From Salinicoccus halodurans (lineage in GTDB: Bacteria; Bacillota; Bacilli; Staphylococcales; Salinicoccaceae), in NCBI RefSeq assembly GCF_900114445.1, contig NZ_FOTB01000004.1, positions 312,094-376,093 on the forward strand: a stretch of DNA of 64,000 bases, given 5' to 3'. Below are positions 8,787-16,967 of this stretch, in pieces (the first letter of the stretch is position 1; each line of letters opens with the position of its first letter). Under the pieces are notes generated by a model, which was not told where the DNA came from, ran no database searches, and was given only the letters and a program-made list of their open reading frames with translations. The position numbers were made by a program, and so were the translations under genes.

Positions 8787-8917
8787 ATGTGAAATTGTCT
8801 TCAGTTATCTGCTATTATATTCAAAGTGAACTACAGTCATCTTACAGTTTTATAAACATAAACCCAATACCTGAATACATATAATATTATTAGAAAACCA
8901 GGAGGATAACAAATCAA

Positions 8918-9829
8918 ATGAAAAAGGTCATCACGACACTCACAGCAACAGCTGCCTTTGCCGCATACGGTATGGCGGACGACGCTGAAGCATCATCTAC
9001 ATATAAAGTACAGAGCGGGGATACACTCTGGAAAATCTCACAGGAAAACGGCGTGACGGTATCACAGCTCAAATCCTGGAACAACCTGTCTTCAGACCTG
9101 ATTCTGGTCAACCAGACACTGACAGTCGGCGGAAGCAGCGCTTCAAACGCGTCTGCAGAAAACACCACTTCTTCCAGCAGCTCTTCTGCAAACAGTTCAT
9201 CTTCAAGCAGCGCGGGCACTTCAGGAAACGGTACATATACTGTAAAATCCGGCGATACTCTCAGCAGCATCGCAAGGGCGCACGGCATGAATTACAGGAC
9301 CCTTATGAACAACAATAATATTTCATCACATCTGATCTATCCTGGACAGAAGCTTACAGTGAACGGAAGTTCTGCAGGCAGTTCCGACAGCTCCGCCTCT
9401 TCTTCAAGCAATTCAACAGCTTCAAAGAAAGAAGAAGTCAAGAGCACGTCCGTCTCTGCACCGTCACCAACGAGCGTTTCCTACGGTACGAACTACTACT
9501 ACTGGGGAGACTGCACATGGTATGTTTTCGAACGCCGCCAGCAGCTTGGCAAACCGGTCGGCAACAACTGGGGCAATGCATCCAATTGGGATAATGCTGC
9601 AAGAAGCCAGGGCTACTCAGTCAGCAGCTCACCTTCTGTAGGTGCGATCCTGCAGGCGAATGCATGGACTAACTTTGCATGGGGCATGGGACATGTAGCA
9701 ATAGTTGAGAGAATCAACTCCGACGGCTCCATCCTCGTATCTGAAATGAACTTCGGCAGCGGCCAGGGTGTCAAGACATTCAGAACAATCAGTGCATCCC
9801 AGGTATCCGGACACAATTTCATACATTAA
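8918..9829 (+). CDS. secreted LysM-CHAP peptidoglycan hydrolase
   Basis: Exported cell wall hydrolase of 303 residues in the Sle1/SsaA style. A signal peptide spans about 1-26 (cleavage near ADDAEA). Two LysM domains bind glycan at about 28-72 and 106-149 (TYKVQSGDTLWKIS and TYTVKSGDTLSSIA), separated by serine-rich linkers. A C-terminal CHAP domain spans about 190-303 with catalytic Cys199 (WGDCTWYVFERR) and His259 (GMGHVAIVE). It probably cuts an amide or cross-bridge bond in peptidoglycan during daughter-cell separation. The ribosome site is CAGGAGGATAACAAATCAA. The upstream WalR-type repeat points to WalKR control. It ends in a near-perfect 16-bp hairpin. Confidence 0.95.
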   Translation: MKKVITTLTATAAFAAYGMADDAEASSTYKVQSGDTLWKISQENGVTVSQLKSWNNLSSDLILVNQTLTVGGSSASNASAENTTSSSSSSANSSSSSSAGTSGNGTYTVKSGDTLSSIARAHGMNYRTLMNNNNISSHLIYPGQKLTVNGSSAGSSDSSASSSSNSTASKKEEVKSTSVSAPSPTSVSYGTNYYYWGDCTWYVFERRQQLGKPVGNNWGNASNWDNAARSQGYSVSSSPSVGAILQANAWTNFAWGMGHVAIVERINSDGSILVSEMNFGSGQGVKTFRTISASQVSGHNFIH

Positions 9830-9834
9830 TATAC

Positions 9835-9870
9835 GAAGACCCCGCAGGACAAAAGTCCTGCGGGGTCTTC
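9835..9870. terminator. bidirectional intrinsic terminator
   Basis: GAAGACCCCGCAGGAC and its exact complement enclose an AAAA loop, a 16-bp stem between two convergent genes. The T-run is weak, but the stem is very stable. Confidence 0.8.
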
Positions 9871-9884
9871 TGATCAAAACGGCA

Positions 9885-10802
9885 TCAACCGCCGTTTCTA
9901 TGCTGCCGTCCCTCGCTTCTCGGTGCCTCGGTGTTGATGATCATCTCGACCTGATAAATACGGTTGACCAGGCTGTGGATCGGGGCCTGCGTCATCAGAT
10001 AGATGCCCCACGGCAGCTTCGGTTCAAAATCATGCAGCGCTATGATGAATTCATTCCTTCCCGGAAGGGAGCGGAATTCTAGCCTCGGTGTTTTATTAGG
10101 CTCCCTTTTGGACAGGCCGCCGCCTTTTATACGGTAGATTTCCACACCGTTATAGCTCGATGCACTGTCGTACTCGATAACAAGTACCGGATGGTCCATT
10201 TTCGCAAAATGCACCTTTATGAGCGGGCCTGCAAATTCCACATTGATCAGACCATATAGAATCTCATCCAGCCATTCGAAATAATACCTTCCGACATCCT
10301 TTACATTCCACCGCGGCGGCAGCGGCGCCCGTTGGACACTTCTGACGTTATTGTAATCAGATGTCTTATATGAAAGGTTTTTACCGTATCTCTTTACCGG
10401 AGTAGAGGTGACATTCACATCTGCACCGTATGCCCCGAGCACATCTTTCATGTAGTCCGGACTGACTTCGTCAGCAACAAATATGATCTGCGGGACCTCA
10501 TTTATCTCGCATGCCCGTGCAATATTATCCGCAATCAATACATACAGATCTTCAAAACGTCCCTGCGTCAGCCGGTTCAGTCTCATTATGGGGTCTTCGA
10601 AAAAGATGACCACATCAATATCCGCGAGCGCTTTTTCCACTTCCGGAAGTATGAACAGATCATTTTTAAGAAGTGTGATATCAAGGCCCGTATCCTTCTG
10701 ATTCGGACTTGAGAAGGCATACAGATTATAGCTGTCTTTCAGTTCAAGATAGAGATGCTGCCCTATTCTTCCGTGTATTCCCATTAAAAGCAGATTTTCC
10801 AT
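9885..10802 (-). CDS. NAD(P)-binding Rossmann protein, function unknown
   Basis: Cytoplasmic protein of 305 residues. The N-terminus LLLMGIHGRIGQHLYLEL is a GxxGxxG-type dinucleotide motif (about 7-13). The following sheet pattern, including IDVVIFFEDPI and PQIIFVADEV, matches the extended SDR/NAD-dependent epimerase fold. No classical Tyr-x3-Lys is obvious (KNLSYKTSDYNNVRSVQR holds the nearest tyrosines). The C-terminal 110 residues are beta-rich and specific (VLVIEYDSASSYNGVEIYRI, then PRLEFRSLPGRNEFIIALHD). It is convergent with the CHAP gene. The ribosome site GGAAGTGACTTT is modest. I do not recognise a specific function. Confidence 0.7.
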   Translation of the reverse strand: MENLLLMGIHGRIGQHLYLELKDSYNLYAFSSPNQKDTGLDITLLKNDLFILPEVEKALADIDVVIFFEDPIMRLNRLTQGRFEDLYVLIADNIARACEINEVPQIIFVADEVSPDYMKDVLGAYGADVNVTSTPVKRYGKNLSYKTSDYNNVRSVQRAPLPPRWNVKDVGRYYFEWLDEILYGLINVEFAGPLIKVHFAKMDHPVLVIEYDSASSYNGVEIYRIKGGGLSKREPNKTPRLEFRSLPGRNEFIIALHDFEPKLPWGIYLMTQAPIHSLVNRIYQVEMIINTEAPRSEGRQHRNGG

Positions 10803-10856
10803 AAAGTCACTTCCTTACTTATTACTGATTACCCGAACGGGTCTGCTTTAAAAACA

Positions 10857-12011
10857 TTACTGCAGCGCGCCTTTATTTTCCACTGATTTTTTATGTGCAA
10901 TGAATATGATGCTGAGCAGCAGGATGATCGTGATTCCGATGAACAGGAAAGGCGTCTCGAAATAAGTCGCGAAAATCCCGGACAGGAACGACCCTGCAAC
11001 CGAACCGATGGAAAAATAGGAATAGAATATCCCGTTGGCCTTCCCTCGCTCATGCATCTCCGTATTCTCACCTATGATCTTATTCATGGATGGGAAAATG
11101 AGACTGAATCCCGCGCCATAAATGACCATCGTCATATAGACCAGTGACGTCGAAGGGACCATATGGAGCAGTATCATTGAAAAGCCGACAATGAAAATAC
11201 CCGAAGCCACAAGCACCACCGGACTGTATCTGGTATAGACCCTGTTGAGCGGCGAAGCAAAGACAATGATGGCTGTAATGCCAAAGACGCTCAGCATCAC
11301 ACCTGTGGACTGGTCGGATAATCCCAGTGAAGCTGTCTTCAAAGGCAGTCCGAAAGCAAGAGAACCGTTGGAAACCATCAGTGTAAACGCAGAAACATAG
11401 GCAACAATGAGCGATGGCCGTTTTATGATCTGCCAGTAATTTGTAGAATAATGGATGTCTCTGCTTTCTTCAGTCGTACTTTCTTTCACTGTCAGCAGCA
11501 ACAGAAGAATCCCAAAGACGAATATTCCCGCCAGTAAAAGATAAACGGCCTGATAGCCTGCCTGGCTGGAGATGATTCCTCCAAGTGCCGGCCCCACTAC
11601 TGCCGCAGTACCTATTGAGACTCCCGTCAATGCCATCGAACGGCCGATTGTCGCCTTTTTGGAGATATCCGCAACAAGGCTGAATGCCGCCGGTGTGAGG
11701 AGTCCGCTTGAGAAGCCGTGAACGACCCGGATTGCAATAAGAAGGCTTACCGATGGAACGATGGTATATGTCAGTATGATGACGACCTGGAGTATCATTC
11801 CCAGAAGCAGCATATTCTTTCTGCCTATCTTATCTGAAAAGTAGCCCCCGAATACGTTTCCCACCATGTTAAACAGGGAATATACAGCAACAATGATGCC
11901 GGCGGTATATTCGCTCGCACCCAAAGAGATGGCAAAAGGGGTTATGATCGGCAACTGGATGAATAGATCCAGGAAGCATATGACGATAATGATATATAGA
12001 AATTTATGCAT
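10857..12011 (-). CDS. MFS transporter, 12-helix
   Basis: Major facilitator of 384 residues with about 12 transmembrane helices. The loop 2-3 motif GGYFSDKIGRKNML (about 56-69) is a clear MFS signature, and helix 4 carries RVVHGFSSGLLTPAAFSLVADI. The helix 5 region GTAAVVGPALGGI resembles motif C of drug:proton antiporters, so export of a small molecule or drug is likely. The motif is not a proof of substrate. It diverges from the small potassium channel gene at 12086, with 74 bases between. A small hairpin (ACCCGAACGGGT, 10831-10842) lies just past its stop without a good T-run. Confidence 0.88.
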   Translation of the reverse strand: MHKFLYIIIVICFLDLFIQLPIITPFAISLGASEYTAGIIVAVYSLFNMVGNVFGGYFSDKIGRKNMLLLGMILQVVIILTYTIVPSVSLLIAIRVVHGFSSGLLTPAAFSLVADISKKATIGRSMALTGVSIGTAAVVGPALGGIISSQAGYQAVYLLLAGIFVFGILLLLLTVKESTTEESRDIHYSTNYWQIIKRPSLIVAYVSAFTLMVSNGSLAFGLPLKTASLGLSDQSTGVMLSVFGITAIIVFASPLNRVYTRYSPVVLVASGIFIVGFSMILLHMVPSTSLVYMTMVIYGAGFSLIFPSMNKIIGENTEMHERGKANGIFYSYFSIGSVAGSFLSGIFATYFETPFLFIGITIILLLSIIFIAHKKSVENKGALQ

Positions 12012-12085
12012 TTTAATTATCCTTTAACTCATTTTTTTAATACTATCTCATATTATAAACAATTTTTTATCCCAGGGGGGATTAG

Positions 12086-12499
12086 ATGGCTCGGGCGCTT
12101 CTGGCACTGTTCATTATTTTTTTCCTGTTCCAGCTCGGTGCATTCGCCAAGAAAAAAGGTGAGATGCAGAACACTCATAATTTTACTCTACACTGGCCGC
12201 TCTACCTGTACATCTTTACAGTAATGCTGTCTCTGACATTGGGTTTTGCCATCATTTATTACATAGCTTCCTTTGGCTCGCCCATACTCATAGACAGCAA
12301 TCAGGGCAAAATCGTCCAGAATCATAACTTCGCCGAAATGATCTATTACAGCGGTGCAACATTGCTCTCCATCGGTTACGGGGACTTGAACCCGCTTGGT
12401 GCCGTACGTTATATTTCACTGTTTGAAGGTTTTCTCGGCATTGTGACACCGACGGTGATTTTTGTCAGTGAAATCACAAAAAATAATTCAGCCGGCTAG
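12086..12499 (+). CDS. small ion channel with K+ selectivity filter
   Basis: Membrane protein of 137 residues. A hydrophobic N-terminal helix (2-20) is followed by a helix at about 38-62, a pore loop with TLLSIGYGD at 92-100, and a final helix at about 105-127. GYGD is the canonical potassium selectivity filter, and the two helices around it form the minimal Ion_trans_2 pore. There is no RCK or other cytosolic regulatory domain, so gating is unknown. The extra N-terminal helix could be an anchor or an uncleaved signal. The ribosome site AGGGGGG lies six bases ahead of the ATG. It is convergent with the DAACS symporter gene. Confidence 0.88.
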   Translation: MARALLALFIIFFLFQLGAFAKKKGEMQNTHNFTLHWPLYLYIFTVMLSLTLGFAIIYYIASFGSPILIDSNQGKIVQNHNFAEMIYYSGATLLSIGYGDLNPLGAVRYISLFEGFLGIVTPTVIFVSEITKNNSAG

Positions 12500-12535
12500 A
12501 CCTGCCGTCTCGGTACAAATACAATAATAAAAATC

Positions 12536-12570
12536 CAGCCACCGAATAACCGAGCGTTAACCAGTGGCTG
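12536..12570 (-). terminator. terminator of symporter gene
   Basis: CAGCCAC and GTGGCTG enclose a 21-base loop with inner pairing; on the minus strand ATTTTTATTATT follows. Position fits the end of the symporter gene at 12577. Confidence 0.6.
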
Positions 12571-12576
12571 AATCAT

Positions 12577-13767
12577 TTATGCTTTTTTATTCAATTTTTG
12601 CTCGTAGGCGTCGATGATTGCACTCACAGCACCATCACCTGTGATATTCGTAGCTGTACCGAAACTGTCCTGCGCCATATAAAGCGCGATCATGAAGGCA
12701 ACTGCCGCTTCATTGAAGCCAAGATTTGTCATCAGGACTCCGCTTGCGGCCATGATCGCCCCGCCGGGCACACCCGGTGCCGCAATCATTACAATGCCGA
12801 GCAGAAGAATAGTTCCAAACATGGACATGAATCCTGGTAGCTGATATTCCGGCAATACGGTCATTACCGCGATTGAACAGCTGACGATTGTAATCGTACT
12901 TCCTGACAGATGGATGTTCGCACAGAGCGGAACCACAAAGTCAGCAATCCTGTTACGGATGCCATTCTCCTTCGTCTGTCTGAGGGTCACCGGAATTGTT
13001 GCTGCACTGCTCATGGTCCCCAGCGCCGTGAAATAGGCCGGAATCATCGTTTTGATCATTTTAAATGGATTTTTACCGAGTGCAATGCCGGCGATTGTAT
13101 ATTGTATCGTAATCCATACCCAGTGCAGAATTACTGCAACCAGCAGTACCACCCCGAACACTGCAAGCGTTCTGAAGATCGTACCCTGTGAAGCCATTCC
13201 GGCGAACACGCCCGCGATATAAAATGGAAGAAGCGGAATAACCACTTTTTCAATGAGAAATTCAACAATGTTCTTTCCCTCTTCAAACCATTTTTCCATA
13301 AGCTGTGATTTCGTCAGTGTAATGACGATACCGAAAGCAAATGCCAGGACGAGAGCTGTCAGAATATCCATGATCGGTGCAATTTCAAATTCGAAGAACG
13401 GCTCAAGCGCGGTTCCCTCTTCAGGGACACTTCCGCCATCAGTGATTTTAGGCATTATGAACATCGATACTGCATATGCCAAAAGCCCTGCACCCAAAGT
13501 GGAAAGGTACGCCGTACCCAATGTCGCACCAACCACCTTGCCGGATCCCGCACCAATTTTAGAAATACCATTCGCAATAAAGAATAAGATAATCAGCGGA
13601 ATCATAAAGAATATAAAACTGCCAAGTATAGATTCCAGTGTTACAAAAAGCCTTGCCAGGAATGTCAGAAACGTATCCAGCCCTCCTGTTGCATCTACCC
13701 CATAATAAAGTGAACCGACTGTGATACCAATAATGATACCGACAATCAGTTTGAATAATAACTTCAC
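12577..13767 (-). CDS. dicarboxylate/amino acid:cation symporter (DAACS family)
   Basis: Sodium- or proton-coupled uptake carrier of 396 residues in the GltP/GltT/SstT superfamily. The elevator-type core signatures are visible: a serine-rich segment near helix 7 (GTMSSAATIPVTLRQTKENG), then LCANIHLSGSTITIV in place of the usual NMDGT, then PGVPGGAIMAASGVL in hairpin 2, then AQDSFGTATNITGDG in helix 8. The changed helix 7 motif (NIHLSGST) argues for the more divergent branch of the family, so glutamate specificity should not be assumed. A perfect inverted repeat lies 20-39 bases ahead of the start. Monocistronic. Confidence 0.9.
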   Translation of the reverse strand: MKLLFKLIVGIIIGITVGSLYYGVDATGGLDTFLTFLARLFVTLESILGSFIFFMIPLIILFFIANGISKIGAGSGKVVGATLGTAYLSTLGAGLLAYAVSMFIMPKITDGGSVPEEGTALEPFFEFEIAPIMDILTALVLAFAFGIVITLTKSQLMEKWFEEGKNIVEFLIEKVVIPLLPFYIAGVFAGMASQGTIFRTLAVFGVVLLVAVILHWVWITIQYTIAGIALGKNPFKMIKTMIPAYFTALGTMSSAATIPVTLRQTKENGIRNRIADFVVPLCANIHLSGSTITIVSCSIAVMTVLPEYQLPGFMSMFGTILLLGIVMIAAPGVPGGAIMAASGVLMTNLGFNEAAVAFMIALYMAQDSFGTATNITGDGAVSAIIDAYEQKLNKKA

Positions 13768-13786
13768 TTAAAATTCCCCCTACCTA

Positions 13787-13806
13787 TGTAATACTTCTAT
13801 ATTACA
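13787..13806. promoter_or_regulatory. candidate operator ahead of symporter gene
   Basis: TGTAATA and TATTACA form perfect 7-bp arms around a six-base spacer, 20-39 bases upstream of the symporter ATG. It could be a repressor site. No regulator gene is adjacent. Confidence 0.4.
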
Positions 13807-13847
13807 CCATCGGTATAAATAACAGAAGGTCATTCCTCTCCATTCCA

Positions 13848-14363
13848 TTATCCATCTTTTCTGAAAACCTTTTCATATGCAACGTACCAATCATCCTCAT
13901 TTTCATCCAAATGCAACCGCCCTTTGAATTCAAATCCATTCTTTTCAAACTGATATTGCATCTTTTCATTTTCCAATGATGTATCAGTATGGATGCCTTG
14001 ATACCCTTCATCCACTAATAAGGATTCTACACTTTTAATCATGATTCCCGCAAATCCTTTCCCCTGGCATTCGGGATCCACTGCCATTCTGTGCATTGCA
14101 GCGCTGGAAGTGCGGGAAACTTCCCACCGGATCTCCCCGTAGGCTTCAGGGTGTTCATCGTCCACGACGACAAATCCTCTTACAGCGTCATCCGCTTCAT
14201 AAACATAAAGTGAACCATTTTCAAGATCTGCTTCGAAGCGGGGCATGTCCGGATATACCTCACTCCACTGGGTATTACCGGATGCCTGCATCAAGGGTAC
14301 AACCGCCCGCGTTATTTCCATCACTTTTGAGAGATCATTTCTTTCTGCTTTTCTCAAACTCAT
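13848..14363 (-). CDS. GNAT family N-acetyltransferase
   Basis: Acetyl-CoA-dependent acetyltransferase of 171 residues. The fold's landmark acetyl-CoA loop is present as MAVDPECQGKGFAGIMIKSVE (Q/RxxGxG/A form: QGKGFA), preceded by SAAMHRMAV on strand 4. The C-terminal half has DTSLENEKMQYQFEKNGFEF, the region that binds CoA in this family. The start has AAGGAG eight bases upstream. It stands alone between the symporter and a divergent small membrane protein. The acceptor substrate is unknown. Confidence 0.88.
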   Translation of the reverse strand: MSLRKAERNDLSKVMEITRAVVPLMQASGNTQWSEVYPDMPRFEADLENGSLYVYEADDAVRGFVVVDDEHPEAYGEIRWEVSRTSSAAMHRMAVDPECQGKGFAGIMIKSVESLLVDEGYQGIHTDTSLENEKMQYQFEKNGFEFKGRLHLDENEDDWYVAYEKVFRKDG

Positions 14364-14477
14364 AAAGACAGCTCCTTAATTTTTTGACAACTCTTTATTT
14401 TCACTATTTTCCCATTCATATATGCATACCAATAGTGTATAATGTGATTGAGAATTAATACAGAGGGGTTTGGTAAA

Positions 14478-14762
14478 ATGTTTAAATTTGATAAGTACAC
14501 CAGAGCCTATCACATCTCAAACATGATTTTCTATCTGTTTACTCTGGTTGTGATCGGTCTTATTTATGTATATGGTTTCTATCCACCAATAGCAGAAGTG
14601 ACTTCAGGCGACTTTTTCGCTTCAGTCGGCTTACGTAAATTGGGAGGCATGCTCTTCTTCCTGGTGCTTATAATCGTGCCGCTGATGGTAGTATACGGAG
14701 CAGTATACCACCTGTATAAAGCAATCACGTTTGGCAGAGGAACAGAAACAGCAGAAAACTGA
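14478..14762 (+). CDS. small two-helix membrane protein
   Basis: Protein of 94 residues with two hydrophobic segments, at about 14-36 (MIFYLFTLVVIGLIYVYGF) and about 56-80 (GMLFFLVLIIVPLMVVYGAV). The ends are polar and the loop between is short. I chose the ATG at 14478 because AGAGGGG lies nine bases upstream; an upstream in-frame ATG at 14448 has no ribosome site. A promoter-like TATAAT is found at 14438-14443 (GTGTATAATG). No family is recognised. A strong terminator follows directly. Confidence 0.7.
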   Translation: MFKFDKYTRAYHISNMIFYLFTLVVIGLIYVYGFYPPIAEVTSGDFFASVGLRKLGGMLFFLVLIIVPLMVVYGAVYHLYKAITFGRGTETAEN

Positions 14763-14777
14763 TACACAATCAATAGA

Positions 14778-14808
14778 GAGCCGGCACAGATGGGGTGCCG
14801 GCTCTTTT
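14778..14808 (+). terminator. intrinsic terminator
   Basis: GAGCCGGCAC / GTGCCGGCTC, a 10-bp stem with a seven-base loop, followed by TTTTG; it ends the small membrane protein gene. Confidence 0.9.
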
Positions 14809-14825
14809 GTCTGCATAAACATAAA

Positions 14826-14843
14826 CCCGGACTTCCGTCCGGG
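14826..14843 (-). terminator. intrinsic terminator of yhhQ
   Basis: CCCGGAC / GTCCGGG with loop TTCC; TTTATG follows on the minus strand, 15 bases past the yhhQ stop. Confidence 0.65.
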
Positions 14844-14857
14844 ACACCATTCAAATA

Positions 14858-15502
14858 TCATACCGACATCCGGGCTTCGCCATAGTCATTATCGTCATCC
14901 CAATTTCTGCTGCGCGCAATTTTGACGAGCAGATAGACAATCGGGGTATCAAGCAGTACGATGATCATCTTGACAACATATTGTGCCAGGATCATTCCGA
15001 ACATTGCACTGACCGGCACGGCGCCCCAGAAGGCGATAGTTATGAATATCCCCGTATCTGCCAGCTGGGCAACTCCTGATGATGCGTTGTTGCGCAGCCA
15101 CAGTTTCCTTGTGCCGTGACGTGTTTTCAACTTATGGAATATCGATACATCCAGATGCTGGCTCACCATGTATGACACAAGACTTGCGACGATGACCTGG
15201 AAGCTCCCGCCGAGTATCATTTCGTATTCTGCCTGCATGGTGAAGGCGGGGGCGGGCGGCAATTCAATTGCCAGATATATGAAAAATAAAACGACGACCT
15301 GCGTGAAGAACCCCGCCTGTACTGTCCGCCTCGCATTCTTCTTGCCATATACTTCACCGATGACATCAGTAATCAGAAAAGTTGCCATATAAACGATGAC
15401 TGCAGCCGGGAGCATGAAATCCCCCACCGCGAACAGTTTAACTCCCAGAATATTGGATACGACCAGCAAACCTGAGAAAAGTGCGGTCAAATAAAATAAC
15501 AT
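14858..15502 (-). CDS. yhhQ: queuosine precursor transporter
   Basis: Membrane carrier of 214 residues in the YhhQ/VUT family (COG1738), which imports preQ0 or preQ1. About six helices are present. The family core is FLITDVIGEVYGKKNARRTV at about 42-61 and, later, RNNASSGVAQLADTGIFITIAFWG. The gene begins 52 nt after the end of queF with GGAGGAAGAGAT ahead of the ATG, so it belongs to the riboswitch-controlled queF unit. Salvage (this carrier) and the last step of synthesis (QueF) would therefore both respond to preQ1. An acidic C-terminal tail (DDDNDYGEARMSV) is unusual but harmless. Confidence 0.93.
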   Translation of the reverse strand: MLFYLTALFSGLLVVSNILGVKLFAVGDFMLPAAVIVYMATFLITDVIGEVYGKKNARRTVQAGFFTQVVVLFFIYLAIELPPAPAFTMQAEYEMILGGSFQVIVASLVSYMVSQHLDVSIFHKLKTRHGTRKLWLRNNASSGVAQLADTGIFITIAFWGAVPVSAMFGMILAQYVVKMIIVLLDTPIVYLLVKIARSRNWDDDNDYGEARMSV

Positions 15503-15554
15503 ATCTCTTCCTCCTTAAATTTTCAGGAAGAAATCCCTGCCGGCCCTCTAAAAA

Positions 15555-16043
15555 CTAACGGTTATCCACGTGTTCCGGATACATATCATGATTCATCATA
15601 CGATGGTCCGCCATCTTTTCGTACTTGGTGCCTTTACGGCCGTAGTTGCAGTACGGATCGATCGAGATGCCGCCGCGCGGCGTGAACTTGCCCCATATTT
15701 CAATATATTTCGGATCCATCAATTCAATCAGGTCGTCCATGATCATGTTCACGCTGTTTTCATGGAAGCCGCCGTGATTCCTGAAGCTGAATAAATACAG
15801 CTTCAACGCTTTACTCTCCACCATCTTCACATCCGGTATGTAACTGATGTAAAGTGTTGCGAAATCAGGCTGGTTCGTAATCGGACATAATGTCGTGAAT
15901 TCCGGACAGTTGAATTTTACGAAGTAATCCCTGCCCTCATGTTTATTATCAAATGTCTCCAGGACCTCCGGATTATAGTCAAAGTCATACTTGACCTCCC
16001 GGCTGCCCAGCAGGCTTAGGTTTTCAGTGTACTCTTCACTCAT
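15555..16043 (-). CDS. queF: NADPH-dependent 7-cyano-7-deazaguanine reductase QueF
   Basis: Type I QueF of 162 residues, which reduces preQ0 to preQ1 in queuosine synthesis. The catalytic cysteine C53 sits in [13 protein letters not shown] with the catalytic Asp60, and the substrate-binding [16 protein letters not shown] and FHENSVN follow. This matches the known family length and order, so the enzyme should be active. The ribosome site is AAGGAGAATCAAG. It heads the queF-yhhQ operon. A preQ1-I riboswitch and intrinsic terminator occupy the leader, giving feedback control by the product. Confidence 0.97.
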   Translation of the reverse strand: MSEEYTENLSLLGSREVKYDFDYNPEVLETFDNKHEGRDYFVKFNCPEFTTLCPITNQPDFATLYISYIPDVKMVESKALKLYLFSFRNHGGFHENSVNMIMDDLIELMDPKYIEIWGKFTPRGGISIDPYCNYGRKGTKYEKMADHRMMNHDMYPEHVDNR

Positions 16044-16082
16044 CTTGATTCTCCTTTACAGATAAAACGGCATTTTTGCATT

Positions 16083-16116
16083 AAAAAAGCCATGCACCCC
16101 TTCTAAGGCGCATGGC
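16083..16116 (-). terminator. riboswitch expression-platform terminator
   Basis: On the minus strand GCCATGCGCC and GGTGCATGGC pair (with one G-T pair) and TTTTTT follows. It stands between the preQ1 aptamer and queF and should form when ligand is bound. A CTTAG within the terminator can pair with the CTAAG tail of the aptamer, a plausible antiterminator. Confidence 0.85.
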
Positions 16117-16131
16117 ATCGATGATTGATCC

Positions 16132-16174
16132 GTGGCTTAGTTTTTTATAGAGGGTTTGGGCTAAGAACCTCTTC
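16132..16174 (-). promoter_or_regulatory. preQ1-I riboswitch
   Basis: Minus-strand sequence begins AAGAGGTTCTTAGCCC, continues AAACCCTCTATAAAAAAC and ends TAAGCC. This is the preQ1 class I aptamer: P1 AGAGG/CCTCT, the A-rich tail ATAAAAAACTAA, and a CTTAG/CTAAG pseudoknot pair. It lies 90 bases ahead of queF. Confidence 0.95.
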
Positions 16175-16241
16175 ATATTCATTTGCTTTTGCAAAATTAT
16201 ACTATATCTGGTTTAAAATTGAAAGCAGGATTTTCTGCAAA

Positions 16242-16874
16242 CTATTCTTCGTAGGCTTTTGTCAGCGCTTCTTTGAATGCTTCAGGCGGCTGCGCTCCGG
16301 AAACACCGTATTTTCTGTTGATGACAAAAAGCGGGACGCCCTGCGCGCCAAGCTGGTTCGCTACATTCTGATCCTCGATCACTTTTTCTTTATACAGATC
16401 ATCTGACAGCATTGCGCGTATTTTATCACTGTCAAGACCGATCTCAGTACCGATCTGCACCAATGTCTCAGTGTCAGCAACATTGAGGCCGTCTGTGAAA
16501 TATGCTTTGTAAAGACGGTTCATCGCTTCGCCCTCTTTGCCTTCCTCTGAAGCAAGTTTTACAAGACGGTGGGCGTCCATGGAGTTTGACGGCACCACTT
16601 TTTCCATATTGAAATCGAGTCCCGCCGCTTTTGCCGCATCAGCCACCTGACTGTTCATGATTTCCGCTTCTTTGACGCTCTTGTTGTATTTTTTTGCGAG
16701 CAGTTCCGCCATCGACTCATCCGGCTCTTTTTTGGCAGTCGGATCAAGTTGGAAACTTCTGTATATAACCTCCAGGTCATCTTTTCCTGCAAATTCGCTG
16801 ACACCCGCTTCAAAATTCTTCTTGCCGATATAACAGAACGGACAGCCGATATCCGACCAGATTTCCACTTTCAT
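16242..16874 (-). CDS. DsbA family oxidoreductase, FrnE-like
   Basis: Thioredoxin-fold protein of 210 residues with no signal peptide, so cytoplasmic. The active site CPFC is at 11-14 (WSDIGCPFCYIGKKNF), and the cis-proline loop is GAQGVPLFVINRKYGVSGAQPPE near 175-197. The helical insert between them matches the FrnE/2-hydroxychromene isomerase-type DsbA group, which acts in thiol-disulfide chemistry or polyketide/stress metabolism. GGGAGG lies ahead of the ATG. It sits 93 bases after queE on the same strand; no clear terminator separates them, but an AT-rich stretch may carry its own promoter. No functional link to queuosine is known. Confidence 0.9.
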   Translation of the reverse strand: MKVEIWSDIGCPFCYIGKKNFEAGVSEFAGKDDLEVIYRSFQLDPTAKKEPDESMAELLAKKYNKSVKEAEIMNSQVADAAKAAGLDFNMEKVVPSNSMDAHRLVKLASEEGKEGEAMNRLYKAYFTDGLNVADTETLVQIGTEIGLDSDKIRAMLSDDLYKEKVIEDQNVANQLGAQGVPLFVINRKYGVSGAQPPEAFKEALTKAYEE

Positions 16875-16967
16875 AATATACCTCCCTGCCGGTATTGATA
16901 ATATATCCGGTTATTTTATATATAGTGTAACAGGTTGAACCTTCTTTATCTCATAGATTGCCTGACA

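Noticed and set aside
10831-10842. ACCCGAACGGGT hairpin after the MFS gene
   Set aside because: The stem is short and there is no T-run, so I do not count it as a terminator.
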